Shown piece after piece: positions 56,051 to 64,000 of a stretch of DNA of 64,000 bases. The first letter of the stretch is position 1. Every line of letters begins with the position of its first letter. Source of the DNA: Nonomuraea sediminis. GTDB taxonomy: Bacteria; Actinomycetota; Actinomycetes; Streptosporangiales; Streptosporangiaceae. Location: contig NZ_JAHDTI010000017.1 in assembly GCF_018531495.1 (NCBI RefSeq), forward strand, positions 1-64,000. The letters are read 5' to 3'. Below the pieces are notes generated by a model. That model was not told the origin of the DNA. It worked only from the letters and a program-made list of their open reading frames with translations, and did no database searches. The translations under genes and the position numbers were made by a program.

Positions 56051-57421
56051 GTGGTGAATTCCTGGTCCAGTTCGCGGGTGGATCTTCTGCTCGATCTGCG
56101 CGGGCCGCGGCGGTCCGGCCTGGAGTCGGCGCTGCGCGAGGCGATCAGGGGCGGGCGGCTGGCGGCTGGGACGCTCCTGCCCTCCACGCGCGGGCTGGCG
56201 CGGGAGCTGGGCCTCGCGCGCGGGACCGTGGTGGCCGCCTACGACCAGCTGGCCACCGAGGGCTACCTCACGGTGCGCCCCGGCTCGGGCACCCGCGTCG
56301 CCGAAGTACCGCCCGGCCCGGATCTCACGGATACGTCCGGCACGTCGCGCGAGCCGCTGTACGACCTGCGCCCGGGATGCCCCGACGTCAGCGCCTTCCC
56401 CGCCCGGGCCTGGCTGGCGGCCACCCGTCGCGTGCTCGGCCGCCACGCCGTCGGCCGCGGCGACCCCCAGGGCACGCCGGAGCTGCGGGCGGCGCTGTGC
56501 GACTACCTCGGCCGCACCCGCGGCGTGCGCGCCACGCCCGCCCAGGTCGTCGTCACCTCCGGCTACTACCAGGGCCTGGTCCTGCTCAGCCGCGTCCTGT
56601 CGTCCTGCGGCGTCGGGGTCGCCGCCTTCGAGGACCCGGGCCACTCGGTCTACCGGGACGCGGTACGGCGGGCCGGCCTCACCGTGGTCCCGCTGCCGGT
56701 CGACGCCCACGGCGCCCGGGTCGACGCGCTCCCGTCCGATGCCGGGGCGGCCTTCCTCACGCCGGCGCACCAGTACCCGATGGGCGTGCCGCTGCACCCG
56801 GCCCGCCGCCAGGCCGCCTGCGCCTGGGCCCGCGCCACGGGCGGGATCCTGGTGGAGGACGACTACGACGGTGAGTTCCGCTACGACAGGCAACCGGTCG
56901 GCGCCCTGCAGGGCATGGCACCCGAGCACGTCGTCTACGGCGGCACGGTCTCCAAGACCCTCGGCCCAGGCCTGCGTCTCGGCTGGCTGGTCCTGCCGCC
57001 GTGGCTGGTCCCGGCCGTGGTCAGGGCCAAGGAGGAGGCGGACTTCTACACCGAGACGCTCAGCCAGCTGGTGCTGGCCGACCTCATCGCCACCCACGCC
57101 TACGACCGTCACGTCCGCGCGGCCCGCCTCCGCTACCGGCGCCGCCGCGAACTCCTGGCCTTCCGCTTCCCTCTGGAAGGCGTCCCGGCGGGCCTGTCCG
57201 CTCTCTTCCTGATGCCCGAGGGCGAAGCGGAGGTGCTGTCCGCCTGTTCCCGCCGCGGTCTGGCCCTGCGCGGTCTCACGGAGCTCCACCACGATCCCGC
57301 GGGCCGCTCTCAAGGCCTGCTGATCGGCTTCGCCGCCCCCTCGGAGTCCGACTACGCGACCGCTCTGCCCCTCCTCACCGAGGTCATAGGCGGTCGACGC
57401 GTTGGAGGAGGCCGTAGATGA
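56051..57421 (+). CDS. MocR/PdxR-type regulator (GntR helix-turn-helix with aminotransferase domain)
   Basis: A 456-aa fusion. The GntR-type winged helix spans about 15-85 (GGRLAAGTLLPSTRGLARELGLARGTV in two parts, then GSGTRVAEVP). The type I aminotransferase-like domain spans about 110-445, with EDDYDGEFRYD and the PLP-binding lysine in GTVSKTLGPGLRLGW. MocR proteins use PLP as effector and regulate vitamin B6 or amino-acid genes. GTG 56051. Its 3' end overlaps a convergent gene by 38 bases. The target is probably the divergent metallophosphatase or itself. Confidence 0.9.
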   Translation: MVNSWSSSRVDLLLDLRGPRRSGLESALREAIRGGRLAAGTLLPSTRGLARELGLARGTVVAAYDQLATEGYLTVRPGSGTRVAEVPPGPDLTDTSGTSREPLYDLRPGCPDVSAFPARAWLAATRRVLGRHAVGRGDPQGTPELRAALCDYLGRTRGVRATPAQVVVTSGYYQGLVLLSRVLSSCGVGVAAFEDPGHSVYRDAVRRAGLTVVPLPVDAHGARVDALPSDAGAAFLTPAHQYPMGVPLHPARRQAACAWARATGGILVEDDYDGEFRYDRQPVGALQGMAPEHVVYGGTVSKTLGPGLRLGWLVLPPWLVPAVVRAKEEADFYTETLSQLVLADLIATHAYDRHVRAARLRYRRRRELLAFRFPLEGVPAGLSALFLMPEGEAEVLSACSRRGLALRGLTELHHDPAGRSQGLLIGFAAPSESDYATALPLLTEVIGGRRVGGGRR

Positions 57422-57923
57422 AGCGGGCGCGGTGTGGCGTGCCGTCGTGGGTGAAGTCGACGGACCAGTGGTGCGGGGCCGAGCCCTCCAGCTGGGTGGC
57501 GCCGGGGAAGCTGTTCACGACGTCACCGACGACGCAGCCCCAGGGCTTCATGGCGGAGAAGGCGAGCTCGGCAGCGCTGGAAGGGCGGACGAACCACTGG
57601 TTCCACAGCTCGCCGCCGGGGCCGAGCAGGGCCTCGAACTCCAGGTCCGGCCAGGACGGCAGGCGCCAGCGGACCAGCTCGCAGGTGAGGCTGCCCGCCG
57701 GTTTGGCGCCACGGCAGGCGGGCGGGCCGAGGGCCATACGGAGGGCGGAGATGCCCTTGGGAGCTTTGCGCGAGTACGACATGCGGGTCCACTGCGAGTG
57801 CGCGGCGCGGAGCTCGGCCCGGGTGGCGTGCATCTCCGCCAGCGCGTCCTCGACCCGCTCGGGGTTGAGGTCGCGCATGCGGTGCATCAAGGTCAGCTCG
57901 AACTGGCGCACCCCGAATCCCAT
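57384..57923 (-). CDS. Conserved hypothetical protein, 179 aa
   Basis: A 179-aa soluble protein from ATG 57923. The N-terminal MGFGVRQFELTLMHRMRDLNPERVEDALAEM is helical, the middle has MSYSRKAPKGISALRMALGPPAC, and the end is HHWSVDFTHDGTPHRARFIYGLLQRVDRL. Tryptophan-containing strands suggest a beta-rich core. I do not recognise the family. Codon usage matches neighbours. It overlaps the 3' end of mocR convergently by 38 bases. Confidence 0.65.
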   Translation of the reverse strand: MGFGVRQFELTLMHRMRDLNPERVEDALAEMHATRAELRAAHSQWTRMSYSRKAPKGISALRMALGPPACRGAKPAGSLTCELVRWRLPSWPDLEFEALLGPGGELWNQWFVRPSSAAELAFSAMKPWGCVVGDVVNSFPGATQLEGSAPHHWSVDFTHDGTPHRARFIYGLLQRVDRL

Positions 57924-58058
57924 GCCGGCCACCGTACCTAGTACGGCAGGTAGTAGGTGAGCAGAGCGTCCGGAACAGCTCCTCGTCCACCTCACCGCCG
58001 TCGCGACCCAGAACACGATCACCGTCCACCGTTACGGCCTGGGTGTGTTCGTCAGGTC

Positions 58059-58448
58059 CTATCGACCGGGTTCAGCCCCGGGCGGCGCGCGATGAACACG
58101 ACGTCGACCTACCGGTAGAGCCCGTCGGGCAGGTGGGAGGTCCCTCGAGTCGCCGAGCGGGTCCTCGTAGGGTGCCTCGCTCGCCACGAACACGCGGATG
58201 TCCTCGGGAAGTCTCCCGTCCAGCTCGTACATGCGAGTCACGAGTGCGTCGAAGTGGCGGCGATCCTCGTCGCGGATGTCCCTGAGCAGCGCCGGCAGTT
58301 CCTCACCGGCCAGACCGGCGCAGGCGGCACTCAGGATCGTGTAGTGGTAGACGGCGGCCAGCTCGGCCTTCGCGGCCGCCGTCAGTCCGGCGAGCAGGGC
58401 CCCTACGTCGAGGCCCGCCCGCTCGACGCTCTCCCGCGCGGTCATCAT
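58059..58448 (-). CDS. Truncated ferritin-like protein
   Basis: A 129-aa frame. Residues 20-95 match the first half of a ferritin-like/Dps-like four-helix bundle (AAAKAELAAVYHYTILSAACAG, EDRRHFDALVTRMYELDG, LPEDIRVFVAS), with a glutamate and an ExxH-like pair that would bind iron. In the family, a second helix pair with the remaining ligands (EAE...E..H) follows the YEDP region. Here the frame instead becomes an Arg/Pro-rich tail (PPARRALPVGRRRVHRAPPG). So half of the bundle is lost, probably by deletion. It starts 2 nt after the aquaporin stop, so the two are co-transcribed. Confidence 0.65.
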   Translation of the reverse strand: MMTARESVERAGLDVGALLAGLTAAAKAELAAVYHYTILSAACAGLAGEELPALLRDIRDEDRRHFDALVTRMYELDGRLPEDIRVFVASEAPYEDPLGDSRDLPPARRALPVGRRRVHRAPPGAEPGR

Positions 58449-58450
58449 GG

Positions 58451-59474
<1,024 letters not shown>

Positions 59475-60968
59475 GTGAGAAAAAGACTCTGGTTACTGAC
59501 GGCCGCCCTGGCACTGGTCCTGCCGGCGGCCCCCGCGGCTGCGCGGACTCCGGTCGCGGAGTTCGCCCCATGCGTGATCCCGGGGTTCGAGAACCTGGAC
59601 TGCGCCAAGATCGACGTGCCCGTGGACTACCGGCGGCCCGGCGGTCCGAAGATCAAGGTCTCCGTGGCCAGGCGCAAGCACACCGTGCCTGACGACCAGT
59701 TCCAGGGTGTGCTGCTGGCCAATCCCGGCGGCCCCGGCGCCTCCGGGCTTGGGTTCGCCCTCGGCGTGCGCGGTATGGACCCGGCCGTGGCCGCCTCCTA
59801 CGACCTGATCGGGTTCGACCCGCGCGGCGTCGGCACCAGCGAGCCCGCGGTGGCCTGCTCGGGCGACTACCTGACGCCGGTCAGGCCCGACTACGTCCCC
59901 GCCGACAGGAGTGCCGAGCGGGTCTGGGTCGACAGGGCCCGCCGGGTGGCCGAGCTGTGCCGTCAGAAGTACGGCTGGCTGCTGCCCCACCTGACCACGG
60001 TCAACGCGGCCCGCGACCTGGACGTCATCCGGCAGTCGCTGGGCCAGGACCGGATCAACTACCTGGGCTTCTCCTACGGCACCTACCTGGGCGCCACCTA
60101 CGCCACGCTGTTCCCCACGCACGTGCGGCGGCTGGTGCTCGACAGCATCGTGCGTCCGAGCGGCATCTGGTACCAGGACAACATCGACCAGAACCACTCC
60201 TTCGAGGCCCGGATCCACGACTACTTCGCCTGGGTCGCCCGCTTCGACGCCACCTACCATCTGGGGACCACCGAAGAGGTCGTGGAGAAGGCCTACTACG
60301 ACCTGCGCGCCAAGCTGACCGCCGCGCCGGCCGGCGGCGTGGTCGGGCCCGACGAGCTGGACGACACGTTCCTGGCCAACGCCTACCGGACGAGACTCTG
60401 GCCGATCCTCACACCGGCGTTCGCGGGCGGCTCGGCCGACGCGCTGGTGGACGCCTTCCAGAACTTCGGCGCGCAGGACGACAACGCCTACTCGATGTAC
60501 CTGTCGGTCGAGTGCTCCGACGCCAGGTGGCCGCGGGCGTGGCCGGTCTGGCACCGGGACATGACCGAGTCGTACAAGACCGCGCGCTTCGCCACCTGGA
60601 ACAACGCCTGGTTCAACGCGCCGTGCGCGTTCTGGCCGGTGCACGGGCAGCAGCCGCTGCCGGTCAAGGGACGGCCGGGGCTGCCTGACGTGCTGTTCCT
60701 GCAGGACGTGTCCGACGGGCCGACGCCGTTCCCCGGTGGGGTCGAGGTGCACGGGCTGTTCCCCAGCTCCCACCTGGTCGTCGAGCAGGGCGGCAAGACG
60801 CACGGCCTGATCGGCAGGGGCAACGCGTGCATCGACGGCGTGTTCAACGCCTACATGCGTGACGGCACCGTGCCCGGCGACGGGGCGACCTGCCCGGGGA
60901 CACCGGAGCCGCAACCGCAGGCCGTACAGAGGCTGGAGGAGCCCGAAGGGCTTACCATCCGTCCATGA
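59475..60968 (+). CDS. Secreted S33 peptidase (tripeptidyl aminopeptidase-like alpha/beta hydrolase)
   Basis: A 497-aa exported enzyme. The signal peptide from GTG 59475 is RKRLWLLTAALALVLPAAPAAA. The alpha/beta hydrolase core has the oxyanion loop LLANPGGPGASG, nucleophile serine in GFSYGTYLGATYA near 202, and a C-terminal TAP-like domain with the acid near LQDVSDGPTPF and histidine in KTHGL. Actinomycete members of this size remove N-terminal tri- or dipeptides from extracellular peptides. The stop codon shares ATGA with the STAS gene. Confidence 0.88.
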   Translation: MRKRLWLLTAALALVLPAAPAAARTPVAEFAPCVIPGFENLDCAKIDVPVDYRRPGGPKIKVSVARRKHTVPDDQFQGVLLANPGGPGASGLGFALGVRGMDPAVAASYDLIGFDPRGVGTSEPAVACSGDYLTPVRPDYVPADRSAERVWVDRARRVAELCRQKYGWLLPHLTTVNAARDLDVIRQSLGQDRINYLGFSYGTYLGATYATLFPTHVRRLVLDSIVRPSGIWYQDNIDQNHSFEARIHDYFAWVARFDATYHLGTTEEVVEKAYYDLRAKLTAAPAGGVVGPDELDDTFLANAYRTRLWPILTPAFAGGSADALVDAFQNFGAQDDNAYSMYLSVECSDARWPRAWPVWHRDMTESYKTARFATWNNAWFNAPCAFWPVHGQQPLPVKGRPGLPDVLFLQDVSDGPTPFPGGVEVHGLFPSSHLVVEQGGKTHGLIGRGNACIDGVFNAYMRDGTVPGDGATCPGTPEPQPQAVQRLEEPEGLTIRP

Positions 60969-61258
60969 CGTCCGATGAGCTGGCCATCTCGGTGGATCAC
61001 CTTCCCGAAGGGATGGTGATCCACCTCGGCGGCACCCTCGACACCCGCACCCACCACCTGCTCGACGACGTCGACGTGGCGGGCAGGCGGGTGGTCCTGG
61101 ACGCGAGCGGGCTCAGCTTCTGCGACTCCAGCGGCATCAGCGCCCTGCTCGGCCTGCACAAGCGCGCCGAGAGCCTGACGCTGCGCGGGGTGCACGGCGT
61201 CCTGGCCCGCGTGCTGCGTGTCACCGGGCTGGACGCCCTGTTCGAGGTCGAGGGTTAA
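60965..61258 (+). CDS. STAS-domain anti-sigma factor antagonist
   Basis: A 97-aa STAS protein. VIHLGGTLDTRT opens the domain and VVLDASGLSFCDSSGISALL carries the conserved serine (DSSG) phosphorylated by anti-sigma kinases. Such proteins release sigma factors by partner switching. ATG 60965 is coupled to the preceding peptidase (ATGA). Convergent with the ECF41 sigma gene, with overlapping stop codons; no anti-sigma kinase gene is adjacent. Confidence 0.85.
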   Translation: MTSDELAISVDHLPEGMVIHLGGTLDTRTHHLLDDVDVAGRRVVLDASGLSFCDSSGISALLGLHKRAESLTLRGVHGVLARVLRVTGLDALFEVEG

Positions 61259-62112
61259 TCGAGTACCGCCAGGTCGAGCCGGCGCAGCCGCTCGGGGTCG
61301 GCCAGGATGTCGATGGCCGTGATCCTGCCGTCGGTGATGGTGAAGCTCATGACCGACATCGGCTCGCCCGCGGTGGCGTTCACCACCCCGGCCATGCCGT
61401 TGACCAGCGCGGGATAGGTGCTGAACCGATCGTGGAAGCGGCGGAAGAGCAGCGCGTTCCCGGCCACCTCGTCCGCTCCGCGGATCTCGGTCCGCTGGGT
61501 GCCCGCGTCCGCGCGCAGCACCACGTCGGGAGCCAGCACCGCGACCAGCCCGGCGAAGTCGCCGTCGCGCGCGGCCGCCAGGAAGGCGTCCACGACCTCC
61601 CGCTGGCGTCGCGTGTCGGGATCCGGCACCGGCGCCGCCCCCTGGACGCGGCGGCGCGCCCTGCTGGCCAGTTGCCTGGTGGCGATCGTCGAGCGTCCCA
61701 CGACGGGGGCGATCTCCTCGAACGGCACGGCGAACATGTCGTGCAGCACGAACGCCAGCCGCTCAGCCGGTGTCAGCGACTCGAGCACTACCAGCAGCGC
61801 GAGCCCGACCGAGTCGGCCACCAGCGCCTCCTGCTCGGGATCGATCCCCCCGGGGCGGCTGACCACAGGATCGGGCATCGGGGTTTCCTGCCGCGCGGTG
61901 CGCGTGCGCAGCATGTCCAGGCACACCCGCCCCACCACGGTGGTCAGCCAGCCGCCCAGGTTCTCCACACCGTCCGCATCGGCGCGGCTGAGCTTGATCC
62001 AGGCCTCCTGCACCGCGTCGTCGGCCTCGCTCAGCGAGCCGAGCATCCGGTAGGCGACCCCCTTCAGGTGCGGGCGGTGTGCCTCGAAACGGTCCGCCAG
62101 GTACTGATCCAC
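61255..62112 (-). CDS. ECF41-group RNA polymerase sigma factor with C-terminal SnoaL-like domain
   Basis: A 285-aa ECF factor. Region 2 has YRMLGSLSEADDAVQEAWIKL and region 4 has LTPAERLAFVLHDMFAVPFEEI with GRSTIATRQLASRARRRV. The C-terminal 110 residues form a SnoaL-like domain (DGDFAGLVAVLAPDVVL) ending in DILADPERLRRL, the position of the regulatory NPDKL-like motif in ECF41 factors, where this extension tunes activity. GTG 62112 with GGGGAGAA upstream is preferred; ATG 62139 is the alternative. Preceded by its own ECF41-type promoter. Confidence 0.9.
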   Translation of the reverse strand: MDQYLADRFEAHRPHLKGVAYRMLGSLSEADDAVQEAWIKLSRADADGVENLGGWLTTVVGRVCLDMLRTRTARQETPMPDPVVSRPGGIDPEQEALVADSVGLALLVVLESLTPAERLAFVLHDMFAVPFEEIAPVVGRSTIATRQLASRARRRVQGAAPVPDPDTRRQREVVDAFLAAARDGDFAGLVAVLAPDVVLRADAGTQRTEIRGADEVAGNALLFRRFHDRFSTYPALVNGMAGVVNATAGEPMSVMSFTITDGRITAIDILADPERLRRLDLAVLD

Positions 62113-62147
62113 GTCACGTTCTCCCCTCACGTCCTTCATGTAGTACT

Positions 62148-62174
62148 GACGGATCCGCGCGGACCGATGTGACA
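62148..62174 (-). promoter_or_regulatory. ECF41-type autoregulated promoter
   Basis: On the minus strand TGTCACA (62174-62168), a 16-nt spacer and CGTC (62151-62148) match the ECF41 consensus. The predicted transcript starts about 62141, just upstream of the sigma gene. Confidence 0.7.
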
Positions 62175-62281
62175 GGTGCTGTGAGCTGGATCACCGTTGA
62201 GGTTGACCTCGGGTCAGGGTGGAAGCTCGTCGCGGCGGCACGACGCCGCCCGGACAGCACAGATTCGAGGAGCGGACCACC

Positions 62282-63781
62282 ATGTCCATCACCCTTTCCG
62301 ACCAGGACAAGAGCACCCTGCGGACCGCCGCGTACGGCGCCGTGGCGCTGATGGCCGGCGCCACCGGTTCGCCCCACAACACCGCCATGAATGCCACCGT
62401 CGCCCTGAGGTCGGCGACCGGCCTGGTCGGGCATGTACTCGCCGCGAACGCCAAGGACATCGAACTGAAGGGCAAGACCGTCGCCGAACTCGCCGACCGG
62501 GTACTGCCGGCCCTGACCGAAGCCATGAAGCTGCTCGGCAGGCAGGCTCCGGCAGAAGCCGACAACTTCCGCACGACCGTCCTCCTGGCCACCGAAGCCG
62601 CCCAGGTCCACCCGGACAGGCCCAGCACCACGGCCGAGATGGCCCGCAAGATCACCGCCGCTCTCGACGCCGCCGGGCAGGATCGCCCGGAGCTGCAGAA
62701 GGCGATCGAGGAGATCGTCGATTCCGGTTTCGTCGGGGTGTCGCTGCGCGTGCACGACGAGCGGGGCGAGTGGGTCGGCAGCGCCGGGGCGGCCGAGCTG
62801 GGCGGGGCCGCGAAGCCGCCGACGAACGGGCATGTCCGGATCGGCAGCAACACCAAGACCTTCACCGCGACCCTGGTGCTGCAACTGGTGGCCGAGGGCA
62901 AGATCGAGCTGGACACCCCGGCGGCGCACTACCTGCCCGAGTTCGGGCTGGACGAGCGGATCACGGTGCGGATGCTGCTGCAGCACACCAGCGGGGTGTT
63001 CAACTTCAGCGGCGAGGTCGACAACGACGGGACGGTCACGCTGGGGATCCCCATCCCCTACAGCACCACGGGCAAGGAGTGGGTGGACAACCGGTTGAAG
63101 ACCTACCAGCCGGAAGAGCTGGTACGGCTGGCGCTGTCGAAGCCGGCACGGTTCGAGCCGGGGACGGGCTGGAGCTACTCCAACACCAACTACGTGCTGG
63201 CCAGGCTGCTGATCGAGAAGGTCACCGGCCGTTCGGTCGCCGAGGAGATGCGGCGGCTGATCCTGGAGCCGCTCGGTCTGTCGGGCACCGTGGTGCCGGA
63301 CGCCTCACCGGAGATCCCCGAGCCATACGCCCACGCCTACTACCGGTATGAGGACGCCGGCGAGCAGAAGACGATCGACATCACCCGCCATAACCCCTCC
63401 TGGATCTCCGGCGGCGGCGACATGATCTCGACCGCCCAGGACCTGCACACGTTCATCTCCGCGCTGATGGGCGGCAAGCTCCTGCCGGCCCCGCTGCTGG
63501 CCGAGATGTGCACCCCGCACCCGACGGGCATCCCGAACATGGACTACGGCCTGGGGGTGTTCGTGGTGAAAACGGACGGCGGCGGCACCGTCATCTCCCA
63601 CAACGGCGCCACCGTGGGCCACGCGGCGCTGATGTACAGCACACCCGACGGCCGCAAGACCCTGACCGCCGCGCTGAACTGCGTGGACGACGCCGACCTG
63701 TCCATCGCGGCAGCATTCCAGAACGCCCAGCAAAGGCTCGTCAACGAGGTGTTCCGCAGGCCGGTTCAGCCGACGGACTGA
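62282..63781 (+). CDS. Serine hydrolase (class C beta-lactamase-like) with an N-terminal helical domain
   Basis: A 499-aa protein. Residues 1-135 (LRTAAYGAVALMAGATGSPH, ATGLVGHVLA, VAELADRVLPAL) resemble a small actinomycete protein normally encoded alone. Residues 150-490 are a beta-lactamase/DD-peptidase fold: GVSLRVHDERGEWVGSAG, SNTK (SxxK nucleophile), YSNTNY (YxN) and HNGATVGH. There is no signal peptide, so it acts in the cytoplasm or leaves by another route. ATG 62282 follows GAGGAG. Class C-like hydrolases include esterases and peptidases. The fusion is described as a finding. Confidence 0.85.
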   Translation: MSITLSDQDKSTLRTAAYGAVALMAGATGSPHNTAMNATVALRSATGLVGHVLAANAKDIELKGKTVAELADRVLPALTEAMKLLGRQAPAEADNFRTTVLLATEAAQVHPDRPSTTAEMARKITAALDAAGQDRPELQKAIEEIVDSGFVGVSLRVHDERGEWVGSAGAAELGGAAKPPTNGHVRIGSNTKTFTATLVLQLVAEGKIELDTPAAHYLPEFGLDERITVRMLLQHTSGVFNFSGEVDNDGTVTLGIPIPYSTTGKEWVDNRLKTYQPEELVRLALSKPARFEPGTGWSYSNTNYVLARLLIEKVTGRSVAEEMRRLILEPLGLSGTVVPDASPEIPEPYAHAYYRYEDAGEQKTIDITRHNPSWISGGGDMISTAQDLHTFISALMGGKLLPAPLLAEMCTPHPTGIPNMDYGLGVFVVKTDGGGTVISHNGATVGHAALMYSTPDGRKTLTAALNCVDDADLSIAAAFQNAQQRLVNEVFRRPVQPTD

Positions 63782-63801
63782 GCACAAGGCAGGCTGAGCA
63801 G

Positions 63802-64000
63802 ATGAGGAACGGAGTCACGATCGGGCAGGCGGCGGCATTCGTCGGCGTCACGGTGAAGACGGTGCGGCACTACCACAAGCTCGGCCTGGTCAAGGAGCCG
63901 GAACGCGACAGCTCCGGCTACCGGCGGTACGGATCGGCCGATCTGTTGCGGCTGGTGCAGGTCCGGACGCTGGCCGCCGCCGGGGTGCCGCTGGCCGAGA
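63802..64000 (+). CDS. MerR-family transcriptional regulator, 5' part only
   Basis: The first 66 residues of a gene running off the right edge. GVTIGQAAAFVGVTVKTVRHYHKLG is the MerR winged helix, followed by GYRRYGSADLLRLVQVRTLAAAGVPL. AGGCTGAGCAG precedes ATG 63802. The effector domain is outside the window, so the signal is unknown. It starts 20 nt after the serine hydrolase stop and may share its transcript. Confidence 0.85.
   Translation, partial: MRNGVTIGQAAAFVGVTVKTVRHYHKLGLVKEPERDSSGYRRYGSADLLRLVQVRTLAAAGVPLAE

Overview
The window is high-GC DNA with many GTG and TTG starts, long shadow reading frames, ECF sigma factors, MocR, ROK and HutC regulators, DUF2075 and leaderless-looking promoters. 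It looks like the chromosome of a filamentous actinomycete. A Streptosporangiales-like genus is plausible from overall gene style, but no marker gene is present to prove this. Both window edges cut genes: a P-loop NTPase on the left and a MerR regulator on the right.

Left part, 1 to 13.5 kb: a mosaic accessory zone. It holds a HAD hydrolase, a peptidase E-like gene bracketed by a 32-bp inverted repeat, a large membrane protein, a pair of near-identical tRNA-like genes (anticodons CGG and CTT) reading straight into a 782-aa protein of unknown function, an OmpA-like lipoprotein, and an ECF sigma factor with its CU044_5270-type partner. Between them are decayed genes: a tyrosine integrase C-terminus, a second recombinase scrap, an ISL3 transposase remnant, a RidA gene with an internal deletion, an MFS transporter scrap and a multiply frameshifted IS630 transposase.

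Defence island, 13.5 to 29.9 kb: the main find. Four minus-strand genes overlap end to end: a GHKL (HSP90/sacsin-like) ATPase fused to an SF2 helicase, a NERD nuclease fused to a UvrD-like helicase, DrmA and DrmB. DrmA and DrmB are the core of DISARM, but no DrmC phospholipase is present. The two large helicase fusions stand in front of the core instead. Upstream on the same strand lie a NaeI-type restriction endonuclease with an intact catalytic set, an AspBHI/Mrr-like modification-dependent endonuclease broken by one frameshift, and a C5-cytosine methyltransferase; a Vsr nuclease diverges from the methyltransferase. A second decayed integrase of the same kind as the left one lies at 31.3 kb, so similar relics frame the region.

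30 to 38.7 kb: cytochrome P450, small membrane protein, truncated haemoglobin, a hypothetical, DUF2075 helicase, tandem-ACT protein, coiled-coil protein, and a DUF998 membrane protein under a long operator overlapping a probably leaderless promoter.

38.7 to 47.2 kb: an amino-sugar uptake and catabolic operon (ABC solute-binding protein, two permeases, DUF4434 hydrolase, NanE epimerase, ROK kinase, secreted DUF4434 hydrolase) with a divergent GntR/HutC regulator and a DasR-like operator.

47.2 to 64 kb: SoxR with a divergent SDR; two two-component systems, one coupled to a phosphotransferase and a small membrane protein, the other next to a membrane-anchored multicopper oxidase; metallophosphatase with divergent MocR; a truncated ferritin-like gene with an aquaporin; a secreted S33 peptidase with a STAS protein; an ECF41 sigma factor with its own recognisable promoter; a fused serine hydrolase; and the start of a MerR regulator.
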